Shown: positions 9,986-19,300 of the stretch, one piece after another
Position numbering within the stretch: the first letter of the stretch is position 1
How the letters are laid out: every line of letters begins with the position of its first letter
Source of the DNA: Hymenobacter lucidus
GTDB lineage: Bacteria; Bacteroidota; Bacteroidia; Cytophagales; Hymenobacteraceae
NCBI RefSeq assembly: GCF_020447265.1
Contig: NZ_JAJADR010000006.1
Span: forward strand, 124,001-188,000
DNA length: 64,000 nt
Direction: 5' to 3'
The notes under the pieces: model-generated
The model's database searches: none
What the model was told of the DNA's origin: nothing
Seen by the model: only the letters and a program-made list of their open reading frames with translations
Position numbers and translations under genes: made by a program

Positions 9986-10825
9986 ATGTCTGCTCCGGCC
10001 CCTGCTGTTTCCTACAGCGCCTCCACCAAGACCACCATTTCCGCCCTCAACAGCACTATTATCTACCTGCTGGCCTACCTGCTCGTCAACGGCCTGCACC
10101 AGCTGGCTACCGTGCGCATGGCCGTGCGTTTGGGCATTCCCGGGGTGTGGCGCGTGAGCAGCATCCGCTTTAGCATCAGTGACCCGGAATGGTGGCGCAC
10201 GGCCGTGCTGGCAGTGTATGGTGTGGGGCCGGCCGTGTGCGCGGTGGTGGGACTGGCGGCGGCCCTGTGGTTCTGGAAGCGTGAGCGGGGCAAGCGGGGC
10301 CTGCGCAAGCTGCTGCTGGTCTGGATTGCCTTTCACGCCTGCAATCTGGTGCTGGGTGCTATGGTCGGCGACACGTTTACCGAGTCGGGCTTCTGGTACG
10401 TGCCCAGCTGGCTGTTTCTGGCCGGTAATATTCCTAATATTATCGTGGCCGTGCTCTGCGGGCTGCTGCAAATGGTAGTAGGCTACTTCGCGGCCGTAGG
10501 CTTTCTGCAAACCCACGACTCCATTACGCTGATGCAGTACCAGAACCGGCGCAAGCTGATTTTCGCCACCATTCTGGTGCCCTGGGTGGCGGGCAGCGTC
10601 CTGCTGGCCTTGTTCAAGTACCCCGACCTGAGTCTGAACGAGCGGCTGCATTTTGGCACGATGGGCCTGCTGCTGTTGCCCCTGGCGCTGGCCTGTTCCA
10701 ACGAGCTGTTTGAGTTTACGGTGAAGGCTCCCCAGAAAACCCAGCTGGCCTCGGGCTGGCTGGTCCTCACACTACTACTGGCCCTGGGCTGGTGGCTGAC
10801 CTTGAGCGGGGGGCGGGCCTTTTAA
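9986..10825 (+). CDS. Uncharacterised multi-pass membrane protein
   Basis: A 279-residue protein starting MSAPAPAVSYSASTKTTISA at 9986. Six to seven hydrophobic segments are visible, among them TIIYLLAYLLVNGLHQLATV, TAVLAVYGVGPAVCAVVGL, LLLVWIAFHACNLVLGAMVG and WLVLTLLLALGWWLTLSGG. No catalytic motif or family was recognised. A reading frame continuing upstream into lepA on the other strand is a shadow and is rejected. It is a single gene between lepA (divergent) and the GlcG-like gene. Confidence 0.65.
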   Translation: MSAPAPAVSYSASTKTTISALNSTIIYLLAYLLVNGLHQLATVRMAVRLGIPGVWRVSSIRFSISDPEWWRTAVLAVYGVGPAVCAVVGLAAALWFWKRERGKRGLRKLLLVWIAFHACNLVLGAMVGDTFTESGFWYVPSWLFLAGNIPNIIVAVLCGLLQMVVGYFAAVGFLQTHDSITLMQYQNRRKLIFATILVPWVAGSVLLALFKYPDLSLNERLHFGTMGLLLLPLALACSNELFEFTVKAPQKTQLASGWLVLTLLLALGWWLTLSGGRAF

Positions 10826-10887
10826 TTGTGTGGGCGCAACCTTCCGCCCCGGCTTCGGTTGCTTAGCTTCACAATCATTCCTTCCCT

Positions 10888-11298
10888 ATGAGCATTCTTC
10901 TCGAACAAGCCCAGGCCGCCGTGCGCGCCGCCCAGCAAAAAGCCGTTGAAATCGGCGTTAAAATGAATATTGCCGTCGTCGATGCCGGGGCCAATCTGAC
11001 GGCCTTTGCCCGCATGGACGGCGCCTGGCTGGGCTCGTTGGACATCTCCATCAAAAAGGCCAAAACTGCCCGCTTCTTCGATATGCCCACTGGTGACTTG
11101 GGCAAAGCCTCCCAGCCTGGTGGCCCGCTCTTCAACATTGAGCACTCCAACGGTGGCCTGATTACCTTTCCCGGCGGCATCCCGATTACCGACAGCAACG
11201 GCCGCGTAATTGGCGCTATCGGCGTATCGGGCAGCACCGTGGAAAACGACCACACTGTGGCCGCCGCCGGCGTAGCCGCCGTGCGCGACGTGCGCTAG
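10888..11298 (+). CDS. GlcG/HbpS-family heme-binding-type protein
   Basis: A 136-residue cytosolic protein that covers the whole GlcG/HbpS (haem-degrading-like) domain. Characteristic segments are MNIAVVDAGANLTAFARMDG, the SIKKAKTARFF helix, FPGGIPI and the C-terminal GAIGVSGSTVENDHTVAAAG. Family members bind heme, cobalamin or small acids, and several have only weak known activities. The usual neighbours (glycolate oxidase or HbpS sensor genes) are absent, so its role here is open. It ends before a strong terminator. Confidence 0.88.
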   Translation: MSILLEQAQAAVRAAQQKAVEIGVKMNIAVVDAGANLTAFARMDGAWLGSLDISIKKAKTARFFDMPTGDLGKASQPGGPLFNIEHSNGGLITFPGGIPITDSNGRVIGAIGVSGSTVENDHTVAAAGVAAVRDVR

Positions 11299-11320
11299 GC
11301 TGCTGCCCTTATTCATTCGA

Positions 11321-11354
11321 CAGCCGGACTACCGCAGGGTGGTCCGGCTGTTTT
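11321..11354 (+). terminator. Terminator after the GlcG-like gene
   Basis: Stem CAGCCGGAC(T)/(G)GTCCGGCTG with a 10-base loop is followed by TTTT. Confidence 0.75.
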
Positions 11355-11466
11355 GGTTTCCGGCGGTAAGCTCGGCCTTAACCAAGCCTCCGCCGGCGCG
11401 TATTGCCTAGTATGCTCCGGGCGCTTTTTAGGCGCCTCTCTCCCACCTCTACACCACACTTTCCCG

Positions 11467-11820
11467 ATGAGCGTCAAACTCAATTCCGCCGCCGTTACCT
11501 ACGCCAAGCAGCTTATTCAGGACGGCAAGCTCAAGAACGACGAAGGCCACTGGGGTGAGCATAACCCCGACTCTGGTGACGAAAACAAGTTTCTCGACAA
11601 GCACGAAATGGCAGAGTACGCCAAGTGGCACTTGGGCCAGGACGCCAGCAAGGGCGAAGACACCAAGGGCCGCTATAAGTTTCCCTACGGCGACTTTAAA
11701 ACCGTGCACCGCGACGGCCTAATTGCCGCTAAGGAACGGGCGGCCCAGCAAGGGTATTCCGACATCGAAAAGGCCGCTGATGAGCTGCTGCAGGCCCTGG
11801 AGAAAAAGGCCAACGCCTAA
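11467..11820 (+). CDS. Small acidic/lysine-rich protein of unknown function
   Basis: A 117-residue soluble protein starting MSVKLNSAAVTYAKQLIQDG at 11467. It is rich in Lys, Asp and Glu, with NPDSGDENKFLDKHEMAEYA and KWHLGQDASKGEDTKGRYKF, then a helical C-terminus. The composition and the position next to a catalase suggest a stress-related small protein conserved in relatives, but I recognise no family and this is inference. A longer frame to 11353 overlaps the preceding terminator and is rejected. Confidence 0.65.
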   Translation: MSVKLNSAAVTYAKQLIQDGKLKNDEGHWGEHNPDSGDENKFLDKHEMAEYAKWHLGQDASKGEDTKGRYKFPYGDFKTVHRDGLIAAKERAAQQGYSDIEKAADELLQALEKKANA

Positions 11821-11966
11821 TTTATCCGTCTTTTTACCTCACTTTTTCCTCCTTTAGCCCCGCCTCTGCGTATTTCCCGCAGTCGGCGGGGCTGCTTGTT
11901 TCCGGCGCGCCGGGCCCGATTCACTTTTTCGCCTATTATTTTTTACCCGACCTGTTCCTTCCTTAC

Positions 11967-14135
11967 ATGGCCAAGCCAACCAAAACTAACCCGACTTCCT
12001 CCACCCCAACACCCGCCCAGGACGCCAAATCGGCCGACCTGGAGCAAAACCGCGAATACGGCCACGGTGAGTTTCTGACTTCCAACCAGGGCCTGCGCGT
12101 GAATGACGACCAGAACTCGCTGAAAGGCGGGGAGCGGGGACCCACCCTGCTGGAAGACTTCCTGCTGCGCGAGAAAATCACCCACTTCGACCACGAGCGG
12201 ATTCCGGAGCGCGTGGTGCACGCCCGCGGCGCCGGCGCCCACGGCTACTTCGAAGCCTTCGACAACGCCAGCCAGTACTCCCGGGCCCACTTCCTGCAGC
12301 CCGGCGTCCGCACGCCGGTGTTTACCCGCTTCAGCACCGTGGCCGGCTTCCGCGGCTCCACCGACCTGGCCCGCGACGTGCGCGGCTTCGCGGTGAAATT
12401 CTACACCCAGGAAGGCATCTACGACTTCGTGGGCAACAACATTCCGGTGTTCTTTATCCAGGATGCCATCAAGTTTCCGGACCTGGTGCACGCCGTGAAA
12501 CCCGAGCCGCACAACGAAATTCCGCAGGCCGCCTCGGCCCACGATACGTTCTGGGACTTTATTTCGGTTAACCCCGAAGCCATGCACATGATTATGTGGG
12601 TGATGTCGGACCGGGCCATTCCGCGCAGCTACCGCATGATGGAGGGCTTCAACGTGCACACCTGGCGCCTGATTGACGCCGAGGGCAAGTCGCGCTTCGT
12701 CAAGTTTCACTGGAAGCCCAAGCTCGGCATCAAGTCGGTGGCCTGGGACGAGGCCCTGCAGATTTCGGGCAAAGACCCCGACTTCCACCGCCGCGACCTG
12801 TTCGAGAACATCGAGGCCGGCAACTTCCCCGAGTGGGAGCTGGGCGTGCAGGTAGTAGAGCAGGAAGACGAGTTCAAGTTCGGCTTCGACCTGCTCGACG
12901 CCACCAAGATCATTCCCGAAGAGCTGGTGCCCGTCACCATCATCGGCCGCCTGGTGCTCAACCGCAACCCCGACAACTATTTCGCCGAAACCGAGCAGGT
13001 GGCCTTCCACCCCGGCCATATCGTGCCCGGCATCGACTTCACCAACGACCCGCTGCTCCAGGGCCGCCTGTTTTCGTACACCGACACCCAGCTTACGCGC
13101 CTGGGCAGCCCCAACTTCCACGAAATCCCGATCAACCGCTCCATTGCGCCCATCCACAACAACCAGCGCGACGGGCACATGCGCCAGCAGATCAACGTGG
13201 GCAAGTTCAGCTACGGCCCCAACCTGCTCAACGACAACACGCCCAAGCAGGCCAAGCAGAGCGAAGGCGGCTTTGCCAGCCACCAGGAGCGCGTGGATGG
13301 TCACAAGATCCGGGCCCGCAGCAAGAGCTTCGTGGATCATTACTCCCAGGCCCGCCTGTTCTGGAACAGCCAGGCCGACATCGAGAAGGTGCACATCATT
13401 AAGGCCCTGCGTTTCGAGCTGGGCAAGGTAGAGGCCGAGTCGGTGCGCCAGCGCATGCTGCTGCAGCTTAGCCTGGTAGCCGACGAGCTGGCCACCCGCG
13501 TGGCCCAGGGTCTGGGCCTGGAGGTTCCCTCCGCCGAGGGCGTGCAGCTCAATTACAGCGTGGGCGCCGACACCGATCCGGCCCCATTGCAGTCGAAGCC
13601 CGCCACCGGCAACGAGTCCAAATCGGACGCGCTGAGCATCGAAAACCACCCGCTCAACGCCAACAAGAGCATCGAAACCAAACAGGTAGCTATTCTGGCC
13701 ACCGACGGGGCCGATGGGGCCGCCATTGCCGCCCTCACCAAGGCCCTGCAGGCCCAGGGCGCCACCGCCAAGCTGGTGGCCCCGCACCTGGGTCAGCTGA
13801 AAGTAAGCGGCGGCGTGGCCCTCACCATCGACTTCAGTCTGCAAACCACGGCCTCTGTGCTGTTCGACGGCGTGTACGTCGTCGGCGACGGCCAGGTCCT
13901 GAGCCAGCAGCACGACGCGGTCCACTTCGTGAACGAGGCTTTCCGCCACTGCAAGCCCGTAGCCGCCACGGCCGCCGGCCAGGCTCTGCTGAGCGAGGCA
14001 GCTTACGGCGGCGCCAAGAACATCCTGACTAGCACCGGCGTCAGCATCGGCGACGGCAGCCACGCCCAGTTTCTGGCCGACCTGGCTTTCGGCCGCTTCT
14101 GGACCCGCGAGTTGGAGTCGGAGCCCAAGGTATAG
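11967..14135 (+). CDS. katE: Large-subunit heme catalase (HPII type) with C-terminal DJ-1/flavodoxin-like domain
   Basis: Breaks down hydrogen peroxide in the cytosol. At 722 residues it belongs to the clade 2 large catalases. The distal His is about residue 85 in ERVVHARGAGAHG, the distal Asn about 157 in DFVGNNIPVFF, and the proximal heme Tyr lies in RLFSYTDTQLTRLG. After about residue 555 comes the extra class I glutaminase/DJ-1-like domain (KQVAILATDGADGAAIAAL to the end). The N-terminus is a flexible Thr/Pro-rich arm. No signal peptide is present. Single gene with its own strong terminator. Confidence 0.97.
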   Translation: MAKPTKTNPTSSTPTPAQDAKSADLEQNREYGHGEFLTSNQGLRVNDDQNSLKGGERGPTLLEDFLLREKITHFDHERIPERVVHARGAGAHGYFEAFDNASQYSRAHFLQPGVRTPVFTRFSTVAGFRGSTDLARDVRGFAVKFYTQEGIYDFVGNNIPVFFIQDAIKFPDLVHAVKPEPHNEIPQAASAHDTFWDFISVNPEAMHMIMWVMSDRAIPRSYRMMEGFNVHTWRLIDAEGKSRFVKFHWKPKLGIKSVAWDEALQISGKDPDFHRRDLFENIEAGNFPEWELGVQVVEQEDEFKFGFDLLDATKIIPEELVPVTIIGRLVLNRNPDNYFAETEQVAFHPGHIVPGIDFTNDPLLQGRLFSYTDTQLTRLGSPNFHEIPINRSIAPIHNNQRDGHMRQQINVGKFSYGPNLLNDNTPKQAKQSEGGFASHQERVDGHKIRARSKSFVDHYSQARLFWNSQADIEKVHIIKALRFELGKVEAESVRQRMLLQLSLVADELATRVAQGLGLEVPSAEGVQLNYSVGADTDPAPLQSKPATGNESKSDALSIENHPLNANKSIETKQVAILATDGADGAAIAALTKALQAQGATAKLVAPHLGQLKVSGGVALTIDFSLQTTASVLFDGVYVVGDGQVLSQQHDAVHFVNEAFRHCKPVAATAAGQALLSEAAYGGAKNILTSTGVSIGDGSHAQFLADLAFGRFWTRELESEPKV

Positions 14136-14162
14136 GTCGGCGCTCTGCCTTTTATAGATTCG

Positions 14163-14200
14163 GTAAAAAGCCCCGCTACCTTCGTAGCGGGGCTTTTTAC
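14163..14200 (+). terminator. Terminator after katE
   Basis: A 17-bp perfect stem (GTAAAAAGCCCCGCTAC and its complement, 4-base loop) ending in a T tract. Confidence 0.9.
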
Positions 14201-14387
14201 GTACTAAGTCACGCCGCACCGGTGCAGAGTCTACCGCTGCCACGAACCGCAAGCGGCTCCGGCTTCGTTAGTCTTTCCGAATCTACTACCTCATCCCCAC
14301 CCCTTGCCTCCCGTATTCTCCCGCGCCAAGCTGCGCGCTGCCGTGCCTTCCTTCCCCATTGCCGCTCTTGCCCGCCCCTCCCGCTGG

Positions 14388-15248
14388 TTGCGTGTCTGGC
14401 CGCTGATTCTGCTGCTGAGTGTTGCTTGTCCCCCGCTGGCCCGGGCCCAGCTCGTGGCCGTAGCGGGCCAGGTCCTCAACGCCAAAACCCAGGAACCCGT
14501 CCCCTTCGCCATCCTCGGCGTACGGGGCAAGGCCATCGGCACCGCCGCCGACGAGCAGGGCCGCTACCTGCTGCGCCTCCCGCCCGACCTGCGCGACACG
14601 CTCATCGTATCCTGCGTCGGCTTCGAGCCCCGCCTGATTCCTCCAGCCCAGATTATTGCCGGGCAGCGCGTGTTTCAGCTCACGCCCCAGCCGCAGGTGC
14701 TCAAGGGCGTCACCATTCAAAGCCGCAAAGTGAAGCCCGGTAAGCTGGGCCGCTCGGCCGAAAAGGCCGACGTGCGCTGGATGGGCGGCAGCTCGGGCAA
14801 AACCACCGTCGACGACGAATGGGGCTGGGAAATCGGGGCCCTGCTCACCCCCGAGCGCCGGAGTTACCTCGAAGAGCTCCACGTCTACTTCACCGACAAC
14901 AAGTACGAGCTGCTGCGCTTTCGCCTCAACCTCTACACTGTGCGCGACAACCGCCCCGATAAGCTCCTGAGCACCCAGGACGTGCAGCTCATCTGCCCGC
15001 CCACCCGCCAGGGCTGGCTCAAGCTGGATCTGCGCCCCTACAACATTGAGCTCGAAGCCCAGCCCGTAGCCGCTACCCTGCAGTGGCTGCAAAGCGAGAA
15101 GAAAGACCCGGAAGACAAGTATTTCTCCATCCCCGTCGTGCGTCAGAAGCAGCCCGGCATGGTGGAGCGCGAAAACGGCCACGCCGCCTGGACCGTCCAC
15201 AACCTGCTCCCCAGCCTCTACTTCACGGTGCTCACCGAGCAGAAGTAG
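14388..15248 (+). CDS. Secreted protein with carboxypeptidase-like regulatory domain
   Basis: No ATG opens this frame. A TTG at 14388 gives a 286-residue protein with signal peptide LRVWPLILLLSVACPPLARA; a TTG at 14304 would add 28 residues in front. After cleavage comes a CarboxypepD_reg-like beta-sandwich (VAVAGQVLNAKTQEPVPFAI ... GRYLLRLPP ... VSCVGFEPR, about residues 23-100), common as an N-terminal domain of TonB-linked receptors. The C-terminal 170 residues (with SYLEELHVYFTDN and FRLNLYTVRDNRPD) form an unrecognised beta-rich domain. Likely periplasmic or outer-membrane associated. It precedes the repeat island at 15.27-15.94 kb. Confidence 0.8.
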   Translation: MRVWPLILLLSVACPPLARAQLVAVAGQVLNAKTQEPVPFAILGVRGKAIGTAADEQGRYLLRLPPDLRDTLIVSCVGFEPRLIPPAQIIAGQRVFQLTPQPQVLKGVTIQSRKVKPGKLGRSAEKADVRWMGGSSGKTTVDDEWGWEIGALLTPERRSYLEELHVYFTDNKYELLRFRLNLYTVRDNRPDKLLSTQDVQLICPPTRQGWLKLDLRPYNIELEAQPVAATLQWLQSEKKDPEDKYFSIPVVRQKQPGMVERENGHAAWTVHNLLPSLYFTVLTEQK

Positions 15249-15268
15249 TTGCCCCAGTAAAATCGGCT

Positions 15269-15295
15269 GTCATCCTGAGCAGAGCGAAGGACCTT
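15269..15295 (+). repeat. Solo half of a GTCAT-type dispersed repeat
   Basis: The sequence GTCATCCTGAGCAGAGCGAA continues GGACCTT. It resembles the arms of the element at 49824 (GTCATGTCGAGCCCAGCGAG...), and such GTCAT repeats are scattered through many Bacteroidota genomes. No matching inverted arm is present here, so it is a solo or degraded copy. Confidence 0.6.
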
Positions 15296-15333
15296 CCTCG
15301 CCTACCCCACCAAGCCCGCTACCAACTTCCCTT

Positions 15334-15753
15334 GTCACTCGGCCACGAAGCATTGTGAGCAGGACACAAGCCATTGTGAGCAGGTCACAGGGCATTGTCA
15401 CCAGGGCAGCGGCCATTGTCACCCTGACACAAGGCGTTGTCACGAAGACAGAAGTCATTGTCACCTCGTCACCAGCCATTGTCACGAGGTCAGCGGCCAT
15501 TGACACTTGGTTACTGCTCGTTGTCACAAGGGCAGTGGGCATTGTCAGTAGGTCAGCACGCATTGTCACCCCGTCACTACCCCTTGTCACGCGGGCAGCA
15601 GGCATTGCCACCTGGTCACCACACATTATCACGAGGTCAGATGCCCTTGTCACCTGGTCACGAGCCATTGTCACGAGGTCAGCACGCATTGCCACGAGGT
15701 CAGCGGGCATTGACACCCGGTCAGCAGCCATTGACACCTCGTCATGGTGCCTT
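15334..15753 (+). repeat. Degenerate 21-bp tandem repeat, 20 units in exact register
   Basis: Twenty consecutive units of exactly 21 bases run from 15334 to 15753 without a single insertion or deletion. Each unit has the form GTCAC, three to four variable bases, GTCA or GCA/ACA, five to six variable bases, CATT. Because 21 is divisible by three and the units lack stops, several frames are open; the plus-strand frame opening with GTG at 15355 encodes heptads of the type IVTRSAA, and the minus frame gives DLVTMA-like heptads. Neither strand shows a clear start context or signal, so a coding role is uncertain. There are no unique spacers, so this is not a CRISPR array. Confidence 0.9.
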
Positions 15754-15777
15754 GCTCCCCCGCCGTAGCCAGCTACC

Positions 15778-15941
15778 GCCAGCCCCAGCGGGGCGGCATA
15801 TCGGTAGCCCAAACGCCTCTCATTCGTTCAAAAGCCCCAGCGGGGCGAAACCATCCTTGCCACGATTGGTGCCGCCCCGCTGGGGCTATCCAATCATTCA
15901 CCCTATCATTACTACCGATATGCCGCCCCGCTGGGGCTGGC
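15778..15941. repeat. Nested palindromic element (MITE-like), 164 bp
   Basis: Two perfect 30-bp inverted arms (15778-15807 and 15912-15941) enclose a second pair of 15-bp arms (15833-15847 and 15873-15887) built on the same core, GCCCCAGCGGGGCG. Each core is itself a tiny hairpin (GCCCC-AGC-GGGGC). The form is that of a non-coding mobile or REP-like element. It lies between the 21-bp array and a small gene. Confidence 0.85.
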
Positions 15942-15985
15942 TTTGCTACTCCGCACCTGAGAAACACTTTACTTGAACCCGTCCT

Positions 15986-16252
15986 ATGAGCTTCACAGTT
16001 GGCAACCGGCAATTCGAACTCCAGTCGTTCAGTGACGTCGGCACCCGCGACGGGGCCGGCTGGGAGTTGTGGGAATGCAAGGGCGAAGAAAAACTCCTGC
16101 TAATCGAAATCTTCCGCCACGATGATTTGAAGAAGATTGATTTCGCCACGTTCGAGGCTGTCGATATTCCGCTGGAAGCCGTAGATGAGCTGTTGAAGAC
16201 GTTCAGCGAAGAAGGCTCCCGAAATTTTGTGGATGATTCTTTGTGGTCATAA
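15986..16252 (+). CDS. Uncharacterised 88-residue protein
   Basis: Starts at the ATG at 15986 (MSFTVGNRQFELQSFSDVGT). It is small, acidic and soluble, with beta-rich WELWECKGEEKLLLIEIF and a helical C-terminus VDIPLEAVDELLKTFSEEG. Codon use resembles that of neighbours, and it has its own terminator, which supports it being real. No family recognised. Confidence 0.6.
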   Translation: MSFTVGNRQFELQSFSDVGTRDGAGWELWECKGEEKLLLIEIFRHDDLKKIDFATFEAVDIPLEAVDELLKTFSEEGSRNFVDDSLWS

Positions 16253-16273
16253 AAAGCCTATTCCACTCCCCTA

Positions 16274-16308
16274 CAAAAAGCCCCCGCTCCCACCGCCGGG
16301 GCTTTTTG
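16274..16308 (+). terminator. Terminator before icmF
   Basis: Stem CAAAAAGCCCC pairs with GGGGCTTTTTG around a 13-base GC-rich loop, ending in a T tract. Confidence 0.8.
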
Positions 16309-16350
16309 CGTACCTTCGCCTACCCAAATTCCACCCCATTCCCCCGCGCT

Positions 16351-19300
16351 ATGTCAGTAGCTCCCGCAGCTCCCTATAAGCCGAAAAACCACATCCGCAT
16401 CGTCACCGCCGCCGCCCTCTTCGACGGCCACGACGCGGCCATCAACATCATGCGCCGCATCATCCAGAGCAGCGGCGCCGAAGTAATCCACCTGGGCCAC
16501 AACCGCTCGGTGCAAGAAATCGTGGACTGCGCCATCCAGGAAGATGCCCAGGCCATTGCCATTACCTCCTACCAGGGCGGCCACAACGAGTACTTCAAGT
16601 ACATGCACGACCTGCTCAAGGAGCGCGGGGCGGGCCACATCCGCCTCTTCGGCGGCGGGGGAGGCGTGATTCTGCCCACCGAAATCGAGGACCTGCACGC
16701 CTACGGCATCGAGCAGATCTACTCCCCCGACGCCGGCCGCGCTATGGGCCTGCAGGGCATGATCAACGATTTGCTCCAGCGCTGCGACTTCCCCACCGGC
16801 CAGAACCTCAACGGCGAAGTAACCCACGTCAAAGAAAAAGACGCCCGCAGCATCGGCCGCCTGATTTCGGCCGCCGAAAACTTCCCCGAGGAGTTTGAGA
16901 AGGTTCGTCAGTTGTTAGTTGCTAGTTGTCAGTTGTCAGTTGGAGGAGAGCAAGCCCAACAGAACGACCTAACAACTGACAACAAACAACTAACAACTCC
17001 AATATTAGGTATCACCGGCACCGGCGGCGCCGGTAAATCTTCCCTCGTGGATGAGTTGGTGCGGCGCTTTTTGATGGACTTCCCCGAGAAGACCATTGCC
17101 ATCATCTCCGTCGACCCCTCGAAGCGCAAAACCGGCGGGGCCCTGCTCGGCGACCGGATCCGGATGAACTCCATCAACTCGCCGCGCGTGTACATGCGCA
17201 GCCTGGCCACCCGCCAAAGCAACCTGGCCCTGAGCAAGTACGTGCAGGACGCCGTCGACGTGGTGCGCGCCGCCGAGTTTGACCTGATCATCCTCGAAAC
17301 CTCCGGCATCGGCCAGTCCGACACCGAAATCATCGAGCACTCCGACGCCAGCCTCTACGTGATGACGCCCGAGTACGGGGCCGCCACCCAGCTGGAGAAA
17401 ATCGACATGCTCGACTTCGCCGACGTCATTGCCCTCAACAAGTTCGACAAGCGCGGCGCCCTCGACGCCCTGCGCGACGTGCGCAAGCAGTACCAGCGCA
17501 ACCACGGCCACTGGGACCAGCCCCTCGACGAAATGCCCGTCTTCGGCACCATTGCCTCGCAGTTCAACGACCCGGGCATGAACCGCCTCTACCGCGCCAT
17601 TCTGAGCATGGTGGAAGCTAAAACGGGGGTTCCCTTTGCCTCCCAATTGGCGACGACCAAGGAAGACTCCGAGAAAATCTATATCATTCCGCCGCACCGC
17701 ACGCGGTACCTGTCTGAAATCGCCGAAACCAACCGCCAATATGACCAGTGGGTTCTCAAACAAGCTGACACCGCTCAGCAGCTCTATGGAATCAAGCAAG
17801 CCATCGGAGCCGTCCAAAGTATCGGAAACGCCGCTGGCGGACCTGGCGCCGGGCACGGCAGCAGTGGACCCGATGCCGGAGGCCTCGTGGCCGGCCTGGA
17901 GAGGACCTTCGAGGAGGTCAAACTCCGGCTGGACGGCCAGAACTGGAAGCTCCTGGAAACCTGGCCGAATAAAGTAGCCGCCTACAAGGCCCCGGAGTTC
18001 GTCTTCAAGGTGCGCGACAAGGAAATCCGCATCCAGACCCACACCACCAGCCTGAGTAACCAGCAGATTCCCAAAGTCAGCCTGCCGCGCTACACCGCCT
18101 GGGGTGATTTGCTACGCTGGCAGCTCCAGGAAAACGTGCCCGGCGAATTCCCCTACACCGCCGGCGTGTTTCCCTTCAAGCGCGAGGGCGAAGACCCAAC
18201 CCGCATGTTTGCCGGCGAAGGCGGCCCAGAGCGCACCAACCGCCGCTTTCACTACGTGAGCATGGGCCTGCCCGCCAAGCGCCTGAGTACAGCCTTCGAC
18301 TCGGTGACCCTCTACGGCGAGGACCCCGACCACCGGCCCGACATCTACGGCAAAATCGGTAACGCCGGGGTGAGCATCTGCTGCCTCGACGACGCTAAAA
18401 AGCTTTACTCGGGCTTCAACCTGGCCAACCCCAGCACCTCGGTGAGCATGACCATCAACGGCCCCGCCGCTACCCTGGCCGCCTTCTTCATGAACGCCGC
18501 CGTCGACCAGCAGTGTGAGCTTTATATTAAAGAGCAAGGCATCGAGGCAGATATTGACGCCAAGATCAACCAGCTCTACGCCGACAAGGGCCTCAACCGT
18601 CCCCGCTACCAGGGCGAGCTGCCCGCCGGCAACGACGGCCTGGGCCTGATGCTGCTCGGCGTCACCGGCGACCAGGTGCTGCCCGCCGACGTGTACCACA
18701 CCATCAAAACCCGCACGCTGAGCCAGGTGCGCGGCACCGTGCAGGCCGACATTCTCAAGGAAGACCAGGCCCAGAACACCTGCATCTTCTCCACTGAGTT
18801 TGCCCTGCGCCTGATGGGCGACGTGCAGGAGTATTTCATTAAAGAGAAGGTCCGCAACTTCTACTCGGTGTCCATTTCCGGCTACCACATTGCCGAAGCC
18901 GGCGCCAACCCGCTGACCCAGCTGGCCCTGACGCTGAGCAACGGCTTCACCTTCGTGGAGTACTACGTGAGCCGGGGCATGAGCGTGAACGACTTCGCGC
19001 CCAACCTCTCCTTCTTCTTCTCCAACGGCATCGACCCCGAGTACGCCGTCATTGGCCGCGTGGCGCGCCGCATCTGGGCCAAGGCCATGAAGCTCAAGTA
19101 CGGCGCCGACGCCCGGAGCCAGATGCTCAAGTACCACATCCAGACCAGCGGCCGGAGCCTGCACGCCCAGGAAATCGACTTCAACGATATCCGCACCACC
19201 CTGCAGGCCCTCTACGCCATCTACGACAACTGCAACTCGTTGCACACCAACGCCTACGACGAGGCTATTACCACCCCCACCGAGGAATCGGTGCGCCGGG

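Noticed and set aside
11943..14252. 769-codon frame antisense to the catalase
   Set aside because: It mirrors katE; long antisense frames are expected in GC-rich genes with strong codon bias, and its composition is not protein-like.
15334..15753. CRISPR array
   Set aside because: The repeats touch each other with no unique spacers, the unit is 21 bases and degenerate, and there are no cas genes.
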